This document shows, piece by piece, positions 18,873 through 27,206 of a stretch of DNA of 51,335 bases. The stretch's first letter is position 1; each line of letters opens with the position of its first letter. The DNA is from Lentilactobacillus farraginis DSM 18382 = JCM 14108 (GTDB taxonomy: Bacteria > Bacillota > Bacilli > Lactobacillales > Lactobacillaceae): NCBI RefSeq assembly GCF_000583655.1, contig NZ_BAKI01000015.1, positions 1 through 51,335 on the forward strand, given 5' to 3'. The translations under genes and the position numbers were made by a program. The notes under the pieces were generated by a model. It was not told the origin of the DNA and searched no databases. It saw nothing but the letters and a program-made list of their open reading frames with translations.

Positions 18873-19864
18873 TTAAGTCGTCTCCCGGGGATCGATCCTG
18901 AAGGCGACAGTAGTCGTGGTAATTTGATGCGGCTGATCTCTTTGATTGATGACCTGATCAATCGCTTTTTCTCCCATCGTCACAAAATCCTGAGTCACAC
19001 TGGTTAGTTTGGGACGGGTTTGCTGGCAAAGCTCAGTCCCGTCAATACTGATCAGTGCAACGTCGTTAGGGACATCAACCTGAGCATCGTAAAAACCATT
19101 TAGAAGTCCCCAAGAAACTTCGTCACTGATTCCGATGACGGCATCAACTAACCGGATTTGCTGCTGATAGTATTTGGCAGCGCGTATGCCGGCCTGATAG
19201 CTGTAATTTTCCTCATAAAGCCAGTCTGGTGAAAATGACAGGCCGCTGTCGGCAAGTGCTTGGCGATAGCCGGCAAACCGAAGGCGGGGGACGTAATCCT
19301 GGTGGACATTCGGACCGGCGAAACCAATTCGGCGACGGCCTTTTTGAATCAGGTAACGGGTTGCCTGGTAACCAATTTGGGTGTCGTCAGAAGAAACAGA
19401 GGACACCTGATGATTGGTGGCATCACCGATGACTTGAGGGAAAATGTTAGCTCGGTTGAGCATGTTGATGATTTGGAAACTGGGGTGGGTTGAAATAAAC
19501 TGGACCGCGAAAACTCGCCGTTCAATCATTCCCCGAACTATTTTAGTCAGGCCGGCAGGATCGTTTTGTTGGGCAATCATTAAAATGACATCCAGTTGAT
19601 GCTGCTTGGCTGCTGTCATAATTTGACGGATGATAAGGTCGTTAAAATTAGTTTCAAAGTCGGTGTAGATAACACCAATAGTATTGTTATGCCGGCTGGC
19701 AAGGTCCGCGGCGGAGCGGTCTTTGAAATAACCGATGTCATCGGCAATCTTCATGATTCGTTCAGCCGTTTGCCGACTGTAGCCGCCTGATGGTTAAGTA
19801 CCCGGGAAACGGAAGCGGTAGAGACACCAGCGAGTTTGGCAATGTCTGAAATTTTAGCTCTCAT
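18873..19864 (-). CDS. LacI-family transcriptional repressor, one frameshift
   Basis: A repressor of about 331 aa. The N-terminal helix-turn-helix is clear (MRAKISDIAKLAGVSTASVSRVLN), followed by the hinge and a periplasmic-binding-like sugar domain (NTIGVIYTDFETNFNDLI...). The frame is broken in the hinge region; one added base at 19786-19787 gives VLNHQGGYSRQTAERIMKIADDIGY. ATG 19864 is used; an in-frame ATG three codons upstream is possible. It is divergent from the sugar transporter gene, and two operators with central CCGG lie between them. It therefore very likely represses the transporter/glucosidase operon and is relieved by its sugar. Confidence 0.85.
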
Positions 19865-20036
19865 AGTTTTCATCTCAATTTTGGCTTAATAATTTAATTA
19901 TACATGATTTCACTGATCCAGCAGATAGTGATTGTGTTATTTTTTAAAGTCTGCCAAGTGATGTGTTAGAAACAAGTAATCAATTATTAATGACTTAGTT
20001 GATTAATTAAATTGGAACACTTGATTCAGCAATAAT

Positions 20037-20085
20037 GCAACCGGTTGCTCAAAAAAGTGTTACTATGAAAATGTAACCGGTTGCA
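20037..20085. promoter_or_regulatory. Two LacI-family operators upstream of the sugar operon
   Basis: GCAACCGGTTGC (20037-20048) is a perfect dyad and TGTAACCGGTTGCA (20072-20085) a near-perfect one. The centres are 36 bp apart, which suits DNA looping or cooperative binding. They lie 25 bp and more upstream of the transporter ATG and probably bind the repressor encoded at 18873-19864. Confidence 0.75.
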
Positions 20086-20109
20086 GTTAATGAAAGGAGA
20101 TCTTTTGAT

Positions 20110-21486
20110 ATGAAAATTGCAACAAGCGATCAATCAGCCGTTACTCGAAAAGAGCCGGCTGTCGTCAGCAATCATTTACCATTTTTAAGCAAAACAACAA
20201 TTTTCGCGATGACTTTCGGTTTTTTTGGCGTTAACATGGCCTTTGCGCTGCAGCAGTCGCAACTGGGCCGGATTTTCCAAACTATCGGGACGGATCCCAA
20301 TAAATTAGGCTTCTTCTTTATCCTGCCGCCATTGGCAGGAATGGTTATTCAGCCGTTGATCGGTAAATATTCGGATAAGACGTGGAATCGGTTTGGCAGG
20401 CGGATGCCATATCTTTTAATCGGCGCGCCGGCAGCTGCTATTGTGTTGATTTTGCTGCCGAATGCCGGCTCGTTTGGGTTTGGTTACGGTTCGGCGGCCG
20501 CCTTATGGTTCGCAGCAGTTGCAACGTTGTTTATGGATTTGACGTCGAATGTCTGCATGCAGCCGTTTAAGATGGTGATCGGCGACATGGTTAACGAAGA
20601 TCAAAAGGATTTGGCCTGGTCTTGGCAACAATCATTTTCAAACCTGGGCGGGGTGGTCGCCGCAATGATTCCGTTTATCCTGGCATTTGTCGGTATTCCA
20701 AATGTGGCTTCCAAGGGAGAAGTTCCCTTAACAGTTCGGATTGCCTTTTATCTGGCCGCTGCTGTGCTGTTGATTACGTCCGCGTTAACTATTTTGAAAG
20801 TTCACGAATACAATCCCGATAAGTACGCGGCCTATCACGGTATTGATGTTAATCAAAAAGCCGATCAGCCGGGACTGTTAAAATTATTAAAAGAAGCCCC
20901 AAAAGTTTTCTGGGAAATTTCTGTCGTCCAGTTCTTTACCTGGTTTGCAATTTTATATTCCTGGACTTATGCAACCGGTGCAATTTCACTAAACGTTTGG
21001 CATACCAGTAACCCGTCATCGATGGGCTATCAGGCAGCCGGTAACTGGTTTGGCGTACTGACATGCATTCAATCGATTGCAGCTGTATTATGGGGGTTGT
21101 TGGTTCAATCCCATACCAAGCCGAGTCACCGGAAATTCTGGTATCAATTTGGTTTAGCCGCTGGTGCCATTGGTTTTATCTCGATCTTCTTTATTCATAG
21201 CAAATATTTATTGATTGTGCCATTTATTTTGATTGGGATTACCTATTTGGTCATGAACACACAGCCGTTTTCACTATTGACAGAAGCTTTGGACGGTAAG
21301 CATGAAGGGTCGTATCTGGGGCTGTTTAACTGCAGCATTTGCCTGCCGCAAATTGTTGCTTCGATTGCCAGCTTTTGGATTTTTCCGTTAGTAGGCCATT
21401 CGATGCCGGGAATGTTCCTGGTTGGCGGCATTTCGTTAATATTGGCAGCGCTGTCGGTACGGCTGATCCATTCCAAATTCGATTGA
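20110..21486 (+). CDS. MFS disaccharide:H+ symporter (sucrose/maltose transporter type)
   Basis: A 458-aa, twelve-helix permease. Between helices 2 and 3 it has SDKTWNRFGRRMPYLLIG, the D-x3-R/N-x-GRR-P motif typical of the GPH/SUT-SLC45 type sugar transporters. It imports an unphosphorylated disaccharide with a proton. AAAGGAG lies just before the ATG. The glucosidase gene follows after 62 nt in the same operon, so the sugar is probably an alpha-glucoside such as isomaltose. Control by the divergent LacI repressor is inferred from the operators. Confidence 0.82.
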   Translation: MKIATSDQSAVTRKEPAVVSNHLPFLSKTTIFAMTFGFFGVNMAFALQQSQLGRIFQTIGTDPNKLGFFFILPPLAGMVIQPLIGKYSDKTWNRFGRRMPYLLIGAPAAAIVLILLPNAGSFGFGYGSAAALWFAAVATLFMDLTSNVCMQPFKMVIGDMVNEDQKDLAWSWQQSFSNLGGVVAAMIPFILAFVGIPNVASKGEVPLTVRIAFYLAAAVLLITSALTILKVHEYNPDKYAAYHGIDVNQKADQPGLLKLLKEAPKVFWEISVVQFFTWFAILYSWTYATGAISLNVWHTSNPSSMGYQAAGNWFGVLTCIQSIAAVLWGLLVQSHTKPSHRKFWYQFGLAAGAIGFISIFFIHSKYLLIVPFILIGITYLVMNTQPFSLLTEALDGKHEGSYLGLFNCSICLPQIVASIASFWIFPLVGHSMPGMFLVGGISLILAALSVRLIHSKFD

Positions 21487-21548
21487 ATCGATTAATTTGA
21501 GTCAATAAATTAGCATCGTAAAAACAGTTAATGATTTAGGAGAAAATT

Positions 21549-23215
21549 ATGGCACATAAGTGGTGGCAAAAAGCAGTTGTTTATCAAATTTACCCGATGA
21601 GTTTTCAGGACAGCAATAACGATGGCATTGGTGATTTGCCGGGAATTACCCAGCGCTTGATTATCTGCATCAACTGGGGGTTGATGTTCTCTGGCTGAAT
21701 CCGATTTATAAATCACCCAATCAGGATAACGGCTATGATATTGCCGATTACCGGACTATTAATCCCCAGTATGGCACAATGGCCGATTTTGAAGAGCTGT
21801 TGGCAGCGACCCACCAGCGGGGTATGAAATTATTAATGGATTTGGTCGTCAACCATACCTCTGATCAACATGCCTGGTTCCAGGAAAGCAGGAAATCAAA
21901 AGATAATCGGTATGCTGATTACTATATCTGGCGTGATCCGGTTGATGGCCACGAACCAAATAATTGGCGTTCGGCCTTCAGCGGTCCTGCATGGACATAT
22001 GTCCCTGAGCGAGGGCAGTATTATCTACATCTATTCGCTCCCGGCCAGCCCGATCTTAACTGGGAAAATCCCGAGGTCAGAGAAGCCGTCTTTAATATCG
22101 AACGCTTCTGGCTGGACAAGGGCGTTGACGGGTTCAGAATGGACGTTATCAACTTAATCTCCAAACCAGCCGGATTACCGGACGTTGCCGGGACGCCGAC
22201 GGCAGGAACAACATTGGATTTCGTTGCCGATGGACCGCGTTTAAATGAATTCTTACGTCAGATGAATGATGAAGTCCTGTCACATTACGATGTGATGACG
22301 GTTGGTGAAATGCCCGGTTCAACGCCGGAAGATGCCATTAAATACACTGGGCTTGACAGTCATGAATTGAATATGGTGTTCCAGTTCCAACACGTGAACC
22401 TAAGCCCCAATCCGGATGTTCGGCTTGGTAAATGGAATGATCAGCCGGTTAAACTGCCGGAACTAAAAGTTGCCCTGAATCGCTGGCAGAAAGCGCTGGA
22501 TGGTAAAGGCTGGAACAGTCTTTATTGGAATAATCATGACCAGCCACGGGCAGTTTCCCGTTTCGGCAATGACGACCCGAAGTATCGGGTATTGGCAGCT
22601 AAAATGTTGGGCACAACACTGCACATGATGCAGGGGACCCCGTATGTTTATGAAGGTGAAGAGTTGGGGATGACCAACGCCCACTTTACCAGAATTGACC
22701 AGTATGAAGATTTGGAATCGTTGAACATTTATCGTGAAATGGTTAAGCAAAGAAAATTGGTTGACGGCCCAACGATGTTGAAATACTTGGCAAATATGTC
22801 CCGAGATAATGCCCGGACGCCGATGCAGTGGGATGCCGGTAAAAATGCCGGCTTTACGGCTGGGACACCGTGGTATCGGCTGAACACCAACTATCCGGAG
22901 ATTAATGTTGACGCAGCTTTAAAAGATCAGACGTCTGTTTTTTATCATTATCAAAAATTGATTAAGTTGCGTCACCAAAGCGATCTGATTCAATATGGGA
23001 CGTTTGAGGAACTTGATCCGCTTGACGAGCAGGTTTATGCTTATCGGCGTCATTATCAGGGGCAGACACTGCTGGTAATGAGTAACTTTACCGATCAGGT
23101 AGTCCAACGGGATAGCGGCCAGCAAAAGGCCGATGAGTTATTAATCAGCAACTACCCTGATGATCAGGGCACGACGCTGAGACCTTATGAGAGTAAAGTG
23201 TATTTGTTTAAATAA
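21549..23215 (+). CDS. GH13 alpha-glucosidase, oligo-1,6-glucosidase type, one frameshift
   Basis: An intracellular glycoside hydrolase of about 555 aa. The GH13 regions are visible: MDLVVNHTS (region I), GFRMDVIN with the nucleophile Asp (II), TVGEMPG with the acid/base Glu (III) and NHDQPR with the transition-state Asp (IV). Val directly after the nucleophile is the residue associated with alpha-1,6 specificity (Ala/Thr in alpha-1,4 enzymes), so isomaltose or isomalto-oligosaccharides are the likely substrates. The first 37 codons are read from ATG 21549 (AGGAG upstream); one added G at 21659 gives [25 protein letters not shown], linking to the main frame. There is no signal peptide. Confidence 0.87.
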
Positions 23216-23234
23216 GGGATTTTATTAATAAATT

Positions 23235-23290
23235 AACGGGGTTTTAAAGCCGGCGTCATCAGATTACGCCGACCTTGAACCCCGTTTTAA
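23235..23290 (+). terminator. Terminator hairpin after the glucosidase
   Basis: AACGGGGTT (23235-23243) pairs with AACCCCGTT (23278-23286), with an inner GGCGT/ACGCC stem, followed by TTAATAT. Confidence 0.65.
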
Positions 23291-23400
23291 TATCAGATTT
23301 TAAACCGCTTGAACATGGGAAACGACCACTTAAGCAAATGGGATTTACCCTACTGGCATATAATGGTCTAATAGAAACAGACAAAGAGGAGCGGTGCCAA

Positions 23401-23850
23401 TTGAAAGTGCGTGTGGAAATCGATAATGAATTAACAGACAAAGAGATCGTGATTCGGGCACCTGAGTATGATGCCGAAATTCAGGAACTTTATCAATCGA
23501 TTCAAAAATCATTTGGTTGGCAGCACCCCCTTATCTTTTACAAGGGCACTTCAGAATATTACCTTAATTTGGATGAGGTGCTGTTTTTTGAAACGGACGG
23601 CCGCCAAGTCCATGCCCATACGAACGATGATGAATACGTGATTCATCACCGGCTGTACGAGTTGGAGGAATTGCTGCCGGGTAGGTTTGCCCGGGTTTCT
23701 AAATCGGCCATGATTAATATTCGTCAGGTATACGCGCTGACCCATTCACTTTCGAGTACGGTTGTCCGCTTTCAAGGTTCTCAAAAGCAGGTCTATGTTT
23801 CAAGGCGTTATTACAAGGTTTTAAAGGAAAAATTGAAAAGGGGTAGGTAA
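23401..23850 (+). CDS. LytTR-domain transcriptional regulator
   Basis: A 149-aa protein with a C-terminal LytTR DNA-binding domain (about 50-145: YYLNLDEVLFFETDGRQVHAHT...RFARVSKSAMINIRQVYAL...). There is no receiver domain; the short N-terminal part (1-45) is unlike CheY. Stand-alone LytTR proteins in Firmicutes are usually paired with a membrane protein that restrains or senses for them, and here one follows after 2 nt. The start is TTG at 23401, decided by GAGGAG 9 nt upstream; longer frames run back into the terminator. It probably autoregulates this two-gene operon. Confidence 0.82.
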   Translation: MKVRVEIDNELTDKEIVIRAPEYDAEIQELYQSIQKSFGWQHPLIFYKGTSEYYLNLDEVLFFETDGRQVHAHTNDDEYVIHHRLYELEELLPGRFARVSKSAMINIRQVYALTHSLSSTVVRFQGSQKQVYVSRRYYKVLKEKLKRGR

Positions 23851-23852
23851 GT

Positions 23853-24602
23853 ATGGGAAAAGCAGTTAGGCAGCGTTGGATTGCCGGTTTGGTATTCTTG
23901 CTGGCTGCACTGGGTTGGCTGGCGGTTGAAGTCGGCTGGCTGAACTTTCATATAAATGGTCTGACGTTTGTTGTCACGATTATACTGGCAATTATTTTAG
24001 GATCGTGTTTGATGCGCTTAAATATTTTCGGCAGTGTTTTCGCGGCAGCTTTTCTGGTAATGCTGTATGCGGGACCGTTGGGGATTACCAAGTTGGTTCC
24101 CTGGACAATCTTGGGAGTCGCGTTATTGCTCAGCGTTGGCCTGTCGCTTATTTTAAGCCCAATTGTTCATAAACAGCGTTGGAAAAAATGGCAGCGCCGG
24201 TTTGATTGGGATGATCGGGGAAGCCAGTGGCATACGCCGGACTTTATTGATAGTACTGAAACCAATGATGATTCTTATATCCATATCAATGCGCGAATGG
24301 GGGATGCGGATCGCTATATTGAAAGTCAGGATTTTAAGCAGGCGGATATCCATGCATCAATGGCTGACGTGAATGTTTACTTTGACAAGGCCAAGATTCA
24401 GGGGGATACGGCGATCATCAATATTGATGGTTATATGTGTGATATTGATATTACACTTCCTCGGGCGTGGAATGTCGTGAATAATCTGGATCCCTATTTG
24501 GGGGGCGTAGTGGTTAAAGCTAAAACCGGTGACCCGGATCAACCCACTGTGTATCTTAATGGCCGTATTAGTTTAGGTGATTTTAAGCTCTTATATGCTT
24601 AA
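23853..24602 (+). CDS. LiaF-like membrane protein, partner of the LytTR regulator
   Basis: A 249-aa protein with four membrane helices in the first 110 residues and a C-terminal cytoplasmic beta-helix-like domain (about 145-249: INARMGDADRYI... ADIHASMADVNVYFDKA... INIDGYMCDIDITLP) like the C-terminal domain of LiaF/DUF2154 proteins. LiaF inhibits the LiaRS envelope-stress system; here the partner is a LytTR regulator instead. A role in sensing membrane or wall stress is inferred. AGGGGTAGG lies at the end of the preceding gene and serves as its ribosome site. Confidence 0.75.
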   Translation: MGKAVRQRWIAGLVFLLAALGWLAVEVGWLNFHINGLTFVVTIILAIILGSCLMRLNIFGSVFAAAFLVMLYAGPLGITKLVPWTILGVALLLSVGLSLILSPIVHKQRWKKWQRRFDWDDRGSQWHTPDFIDSTETNDDSYIHINARMGDADRYIESQDFKQADIHASMADVNVYFDKAKIQGDTAIINIDGYMCDIDITLPRAWNVVNNLDPYLGGVVVKAKTGDPDQPTVYLNGRISLGDFKLLYA

Positions 24603-24604
24603 CT

Positions 24605-24651
24605 AAAAAACGCTTCAACAATTTCCGACTGGGAAAAGTTGAAGCGTTTTT
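24605..24651. terminator. Bidirectional terminator
   Basis: AAAAAACGCTTCAAC pairs with GTTGAAGCGTTTTT, with A and T runs on both sides, between the convergent LiaF-like and YafQ-like genes. Confidence 0.9.
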
Positions 24652-24657
24652 AGTGGT

Positions 24658-24933
24658 TTAAATCTCGCCATGACGACCTGTGTCCAAAAAGCGGATTGTT
24701 TCGCCCTGATACTCGTAAATCAGCAGCCAGCTGCCCTTGATAAAAAGTGCCCGTTGGGGTTTGCGGCTTTTAATGACGTGATCGTCATAGCGTTCGGCCG
24801 GATGTTGACCGTTGAGTAGGACTTGTTCAATTGCTTTAAACTCCTGGTCGGTGTAACGATTTGCCCGAATCATATTTTGATAATGCTTTTTGAACCGGGA
24901 TTGATATTTAGGCTTATATTTCGTAGAAACCAC
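24658..24933 (-). CDS. YafQ/RelE-like toxin, no antitoxin gene beside it
   Basis: A 91-aa basic protein of the RelE/ParE superfamily, YafQ branch: QSRFKKHYQNM..., AERYDDHVIK, then a core of SWLLIYEYQGETIRFLDTGRHGEI. YafQ toxins are ribosome-dependent mRNA endonucleases using His/Asp/Arg residues of this core; His in YDDHVI and Arg-His in TGRHGEI are kept. No RelB/DinJ-type antitoxin gene precedes it. Upstream on the same strand lie only the small-RNA genes. The start is probably GTG at 24933 with a weak ribosome site, so the N-terminus is uncertain. It could be a solitary relic or be controlled in another way. Confidence 0.75.
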   Translation of the reverse strand: MVSTKYKPKYQSRFKKHYQNMIRANRYTDQEFKAIEQVLLNGQHPAERYDDHVIKSRKPQRALFIKGSWLLIYEYQGETIRFLDTGRHGEI

Positions 24934-24987
24934 TTCTTTATTTGATATTAATAATTTAACTTTATCATGAAAATCAAGATGATAAGA

Positions 24988-25128
24988 TAGAAAAAGCCAG
25001 GACTGGGGGGTCCTGGCTTAGTAGTATCAATATTCTGAGGGGAATATGAATATGAAAAGTAACAAATTAATGGGGGTTAATTTATCACCTATTGGGGGGA
25101 GAAGAAATATTAACTATCTCTTCTTCAT
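24988..25128 (-). ncRNA. Candidate small RNA A with C-rich hairpin loops
   Basis: Predicted transcript of about 141 nt. In order it has: a GAAGAA/TTCTTC hairpin followed by unpaired TCCCCCCA; AAATTAA-CCCCCA-TTAATTT; ATATTC-CCCTCA-GAATAT; and the terminator AAGCCAGGAC-CCCCCA-GTCCTGGCTT (24994-25019) ending in TTTTTCT. Every loop is C-rich. The middle part (TTACTTTT..TATTCATATTC then CCCCT and AGAATAT) is shared with RNA C. The promoter is at 25135-25188. No protein is encoded in this direction. The design is like that of LhrC-type sRNAs, which block ribosome sites; the role here is inferred. Confidence 0.72.
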
Positions 25129-25134
25129 GCTTTT

Positions 25135-25188
25135 AATATACAGGATAAATTTAAACAAAAAAGGACGAAAGTGTGAATATTTTGTGAT
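25135..25188 (-). promoter_or_regulatory. Promoter and direct-repeat activator box of RNA A
   Basis: On the minus strand: ATCACA (25188-25183), 5 nt, TTCACA (25177-25172), 5 nt, third position GTCCTT (25166-25161), 20 nt, -10 TATATT (25140-25135). TT(C/A)ACA repeats every 11 bp are the binding pattern of PhoP/OmpR-type response regulators. Confidence 0.65.
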
Positions 25189-25283
25189 TTCTTCAGAAAT
25201 ATCTTTAAGAATTTAGAAAGCCTTCTTTGAAAAGCTTGAATTTTGGTATGAAATTAAGTCGAAAATTGATTTTTCTTAAAAAA

Positions 25284-25426
25284 GGCCAAAAAAGAAAAGG
25301 TGTGGGGGCACCTTTTCTTTGCTAATATCTTTATTAATTTGAGGGGGAAATGAAAGTGAAGCCAAAATAACCTGAAATTCATCTTTTATGTGGAAATAAT
25401 TAGTGGCTCTTTGACATCTCTTTACT
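25284..25426 (-). ncRNA. Candidate small RNA B with C-rich loops
   Basis: Predicted transcript of about 143 nt in the same orientation and with the same promoter plan as RNAs A and C. It has a GACA/TGTC hairpin, a long-range AGCCA/TGGCT pairing, an ATTT-CCCCCTC-AAAT loop and a 12-bp terminator AAAGAAAAGGTG-CCCCCA-CACCTTTTCTTT (25291-25320) followed by T-rich sequence. The terminator loop is identical to that of RNA A. The 5' half differs from A and C, so this is the most diverged member. Confidence 0.65.
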
Positions 25427-25432
25427 GTCTAT

Positions 25433-25486
25433 AATGTACTCTAAAATTGTAACGAAAGTATGCGCAAATTGTGAAGAAAGTGTGAA
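25433..25486 (-). promoter_or_regulatory. Promoter and direct-repeat activator box of RNA B
   Basis: Minus strand: TTCACA (25486-25481), 5 nt, TTCACA (25475-25470), 5 nt, CGCATA (25464-25459), 20 nt, -10 TACATT (25438-25433). TATAGA at 25433-25428 is an alternative -10. Confidence 0.6.
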
Positions 25487-25629
25487 GATTATCGAAAAGC
25501 CCATCGTATAAAGGATTAAAAGGCTAAAAAAAAGTTCGACTTTATTTTATTTTTTGAGGAAATGTCAGATTTTTACCAATTTTTGACGAAAATCTGACGA
25601 ATCATGATAGGCTTATTTTGAGGGGAGGT

Positions 25630-25872
25630 TAGGACAGCTCCGCAAAACAACACGCTGCATGTAAGGGATTTATTTCAAAAACCCAAATCCAGGGTTTCCG
25701 AAATAAATGCCTTACACTCCGAGTGTTACCCGTTTTGCTTCGCTCACTGTTCTAGGACTGCTGCGCTACCCCACAAACCTGCATGTAAGGGATTTATTTC
25801 AAAAACCCAAACCCAGGGTTTCCGAAATAAACGCCTTACACTCCGGTTTATCCCGGGGTAGCTCCGCACACT
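25630..25872 (-). repeat. Two tandem long-hairpin repeats, minus orientation
   Basis: Units at 25630-25749 and 25754-25872. Read on the minus strand, stems are GCAAAAC/GTTTTGC, GTGTAAGG/CCTTACATG and ATTTATTTC/GAAATAAAT, with the apex AAACCC/GGGTTT instead of AAATCC/GGATTT, again with both arms changed together. They lie between RNAs B and C and abut the terminator of RNA C. The stretch 25495-25629 otherwise holds one weak inverted repeat (GTCAGATTT/AAATCTGAC near 25565-25600). Confidence 0.85.
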
Positions 25873-26015
25873 ACAAAAAAAGATAAGACACGGGGATGTC
25901 TTATCTTGTGATACCTATATTCTAGGGGAAGAATATGAATACAAAAGTAATAAATTAAATTAAAGGGGGATTTAATTTATTGCGGCATGAGTGATTTCTT
26001 TTATCTCATGCAACA
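25873..26015 (-). ncRNA. Candidate small RNA C with C-rich loops
   Basis: Predicted transcript of about 142 nt. Elements in order: ATACCT near the 5' end, which can close a multibranch with AGGTAT before the terminator; GCATGAG/CTCATGC hairpin; an 11-bp stem ATAAATTAAAT with a CCCCCTTTA loop; ATATTCT-TCCCCT-AGAATAT; terminator AAGATAAGACA-TCCCCG-TGTCTTATCTT (25880-25907) followed by T5 or more. It aligns with RNA A through the second and third hairpins. It is the best-folded member and has the strongest activator box. Confidence 0.75.
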
Positions 26016-26021
26016 GGTATT

Positions 26022-26075
26022 ACTATATAGGTGAGTTGTTGCCAAATAGTGAAATTTGTGTGAAGATTTTGTGAA
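26022..26075 (-). promoter_or_regulatory. Promoter and triple direct-repeat box of RNA C
   Basis: Minus strand: TTCACA (26075-26070), 5 nt, TTCACA (26064-26059), 5 nt, TTCACT (26053-26048), 20 nt, -10 TATAGT (26027-26022). The third repeat can also serve as the -35. Spacing is identical to the boxes of RNAs A and B. Confidence 0.72.
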
Positions 26076-26111
26076 TTTCTTGATTTTTTTAGGAAACATG
26101 TATGGATAATT

Positions 26112-26127
26112 ATGTGATATATCACAT
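26112..26127. promoter_or_regulatory. 16-bp palindromic operator upstream of the esterase gene
   Basis: ATGTGATATATCACAT is a perfect palindrome with TGTGA/TCACA arms, like sites of CRP/FNR-type dimers (ArcR, Flp). It lies 37 bp before the ATG of the gene at 26164. The regulator is unknown. Confidence 0.55.
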
Positions 26128-26163
26128 TGATTACATAAAAACTATTTTTAGGAAGTGTCCGCA

Positions 26164-27027
26164 ATGAGTTTTACAGCCAAAAGGCTCCTTAAGCAACTAA
26201 AAAGAGAAGATTACAAGCAGGCTGTCAGTCACAGCTTCCTGCATCCCAATCAAAAGGCAACGCTTTTTACGGATAAAAGTGATCATTATAAAATTTATCA
26301 GATGAATTTTGGCCAATTGGTAACAATTTCGCCAACCACTAGCCCAGATAATCAAATTCTTTATTTTCACGGCGGGGCTTTCACGGTACCGATGAATACG
26401 GATCAGCTTGAAATGATTACTAAAATTGCGGTTGAAGCCAACAGCCGACTGCAAATCGTTGATTTTCCCCTGTTACCCAATCATTCGGCAACTGAGATGT
26501 TAGAATCGGCACAAGAAGCCTTGGATCGGGTTTATTCGCCTGATTTACCAATATTTATTGTCGCAGACTCAGCAGGAGCAGCTATCGCAATGCAGCTGTT
26601 AATCAATAATCAACCTAAGATAGCCGGCACTTCACTAATCTCGCCTTGGCTGGATATGTCGTTAACCGATCCGGAGCTTGCTGAACGAGAAGAAAATGAT
26701 GTTATGTTGTCATTATCGGTTTTAAAACAAATTGGTAGCCAATTTAAAGCTGGTTTGACCAAAGGAAATTGGTCTGATGTTTTTGCCCCTGAAAATTTGG
26801 CGATTGGTGATATTCAAATTTTTTATGGTGAAAACGAATTGTTAGTGCCAATTAACGAAAAATTCGTGAAGACACTCCGGCAGACCCCGGGCACGTCGGT
26901 GCAGGTAACAACGTTTAGGGATGGCTTCCACGATTATACGCTGTGGTTTAAACTGCCAGAAACCAAAAAGACGTTTAGGGGGATTGTGGCGTTTATAAGA
27001 AGCAGAGTGCGGAGAAAAACGGTTTGA
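26164..27027 (+). CDS. Alpha/beta-hydrolase, lipase/esterase (HSL type)
   Basis: A cytoplasmic carboxylesterase-like enzyme of 287 aa. The oxyanion motif ILYFHGGAF (about residues 64-72) stands for the HGG(G) of hormone-sensitive-lipase-type enzymes, the nucleophile Ser lies in VADSAGAAIA (GxSxG-like DSAG), and the catalytic His is in GFHDYTLW near the C-terminus. The substrate is unknown; short acyl esters are usual. ATG 26164 is chosen because TAGGAAG lies 8 nt upstream. The last codons (after RS, reading RVRRKTV) and the stop lie inside a long-hairpin repeat, so the native C-terminus has been replaced or trimmed by the repeat. Confidence 0.8.
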   Translation: MSFTAKRLLKQLKREDYKQAVSHSFLHPNQKATLFTDKSDHYKIYQMNFGQLVTISPTTSPDNQILYFHGGAFTVPMNTDQLEMITKIAVEANSRLQIVDFPLLPNHSATEMLESAQEALDRVYSPDLPIFIVADSAGAAIAMQLLINNQPKIAGTSLISPWLDMSLTDPELAEREENDVMLSLSVLKQIGSQFKAGLTKGNWSDVFAPENLAIGDIQIFYGENELLVPINEKFVKTLRQTPGTSVQVTTFRDGFHDYTLWFKLPETKKTFRGIVAFIRSRVRRKTV

Positions 27028-27182
27028 CCCCAGAATATAAGCGTCTCCCTGGATATTCCTGGTTTTGGAATGTTCAGGGAGACCGCTTATATGGCCGGGG
27101 TCAGTTTTTCGGAGCACGTTTCAGCTCGGTATGATTTGCGAACTTATATGGCCGGGGTCAGTTTTCAGAGCCCGTTTCAGAA
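27005..27182 (+). repeat. Variant long-hairpin repeat plus a duplicated right half
   Basis: Starts GTGCGGAG inside the esterase gene. Stems GACCCC/GGGGTC, ATATAAGCG/CGCTTATAT and TCTCCCTG/CAGGGAGA surround an apex ATATTCC..GGAATGT. The right end GGAGCACGTTTCAGCTCGGTA matches the right end of the variants at 13889 and 33457, tying the groups together. From 27139 the right arm (CTTATATGGCCGGGGTCAG) is repeated once more. Confidence 0.75.
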
Positions 27183-27206
27183 CGGCAGAACTAGCACTTT
27201 AAACAT

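Noticed and set aside
25052..25216. A 54-aa plus-strand ORF with an apparent ribosome site (GAGGGGAA) across small RNA A
   Set aside because: In the homologous copy C the same ATG is followed by a stop after seven codons, so the reading frame is not conserved while the RNA hairpins are.
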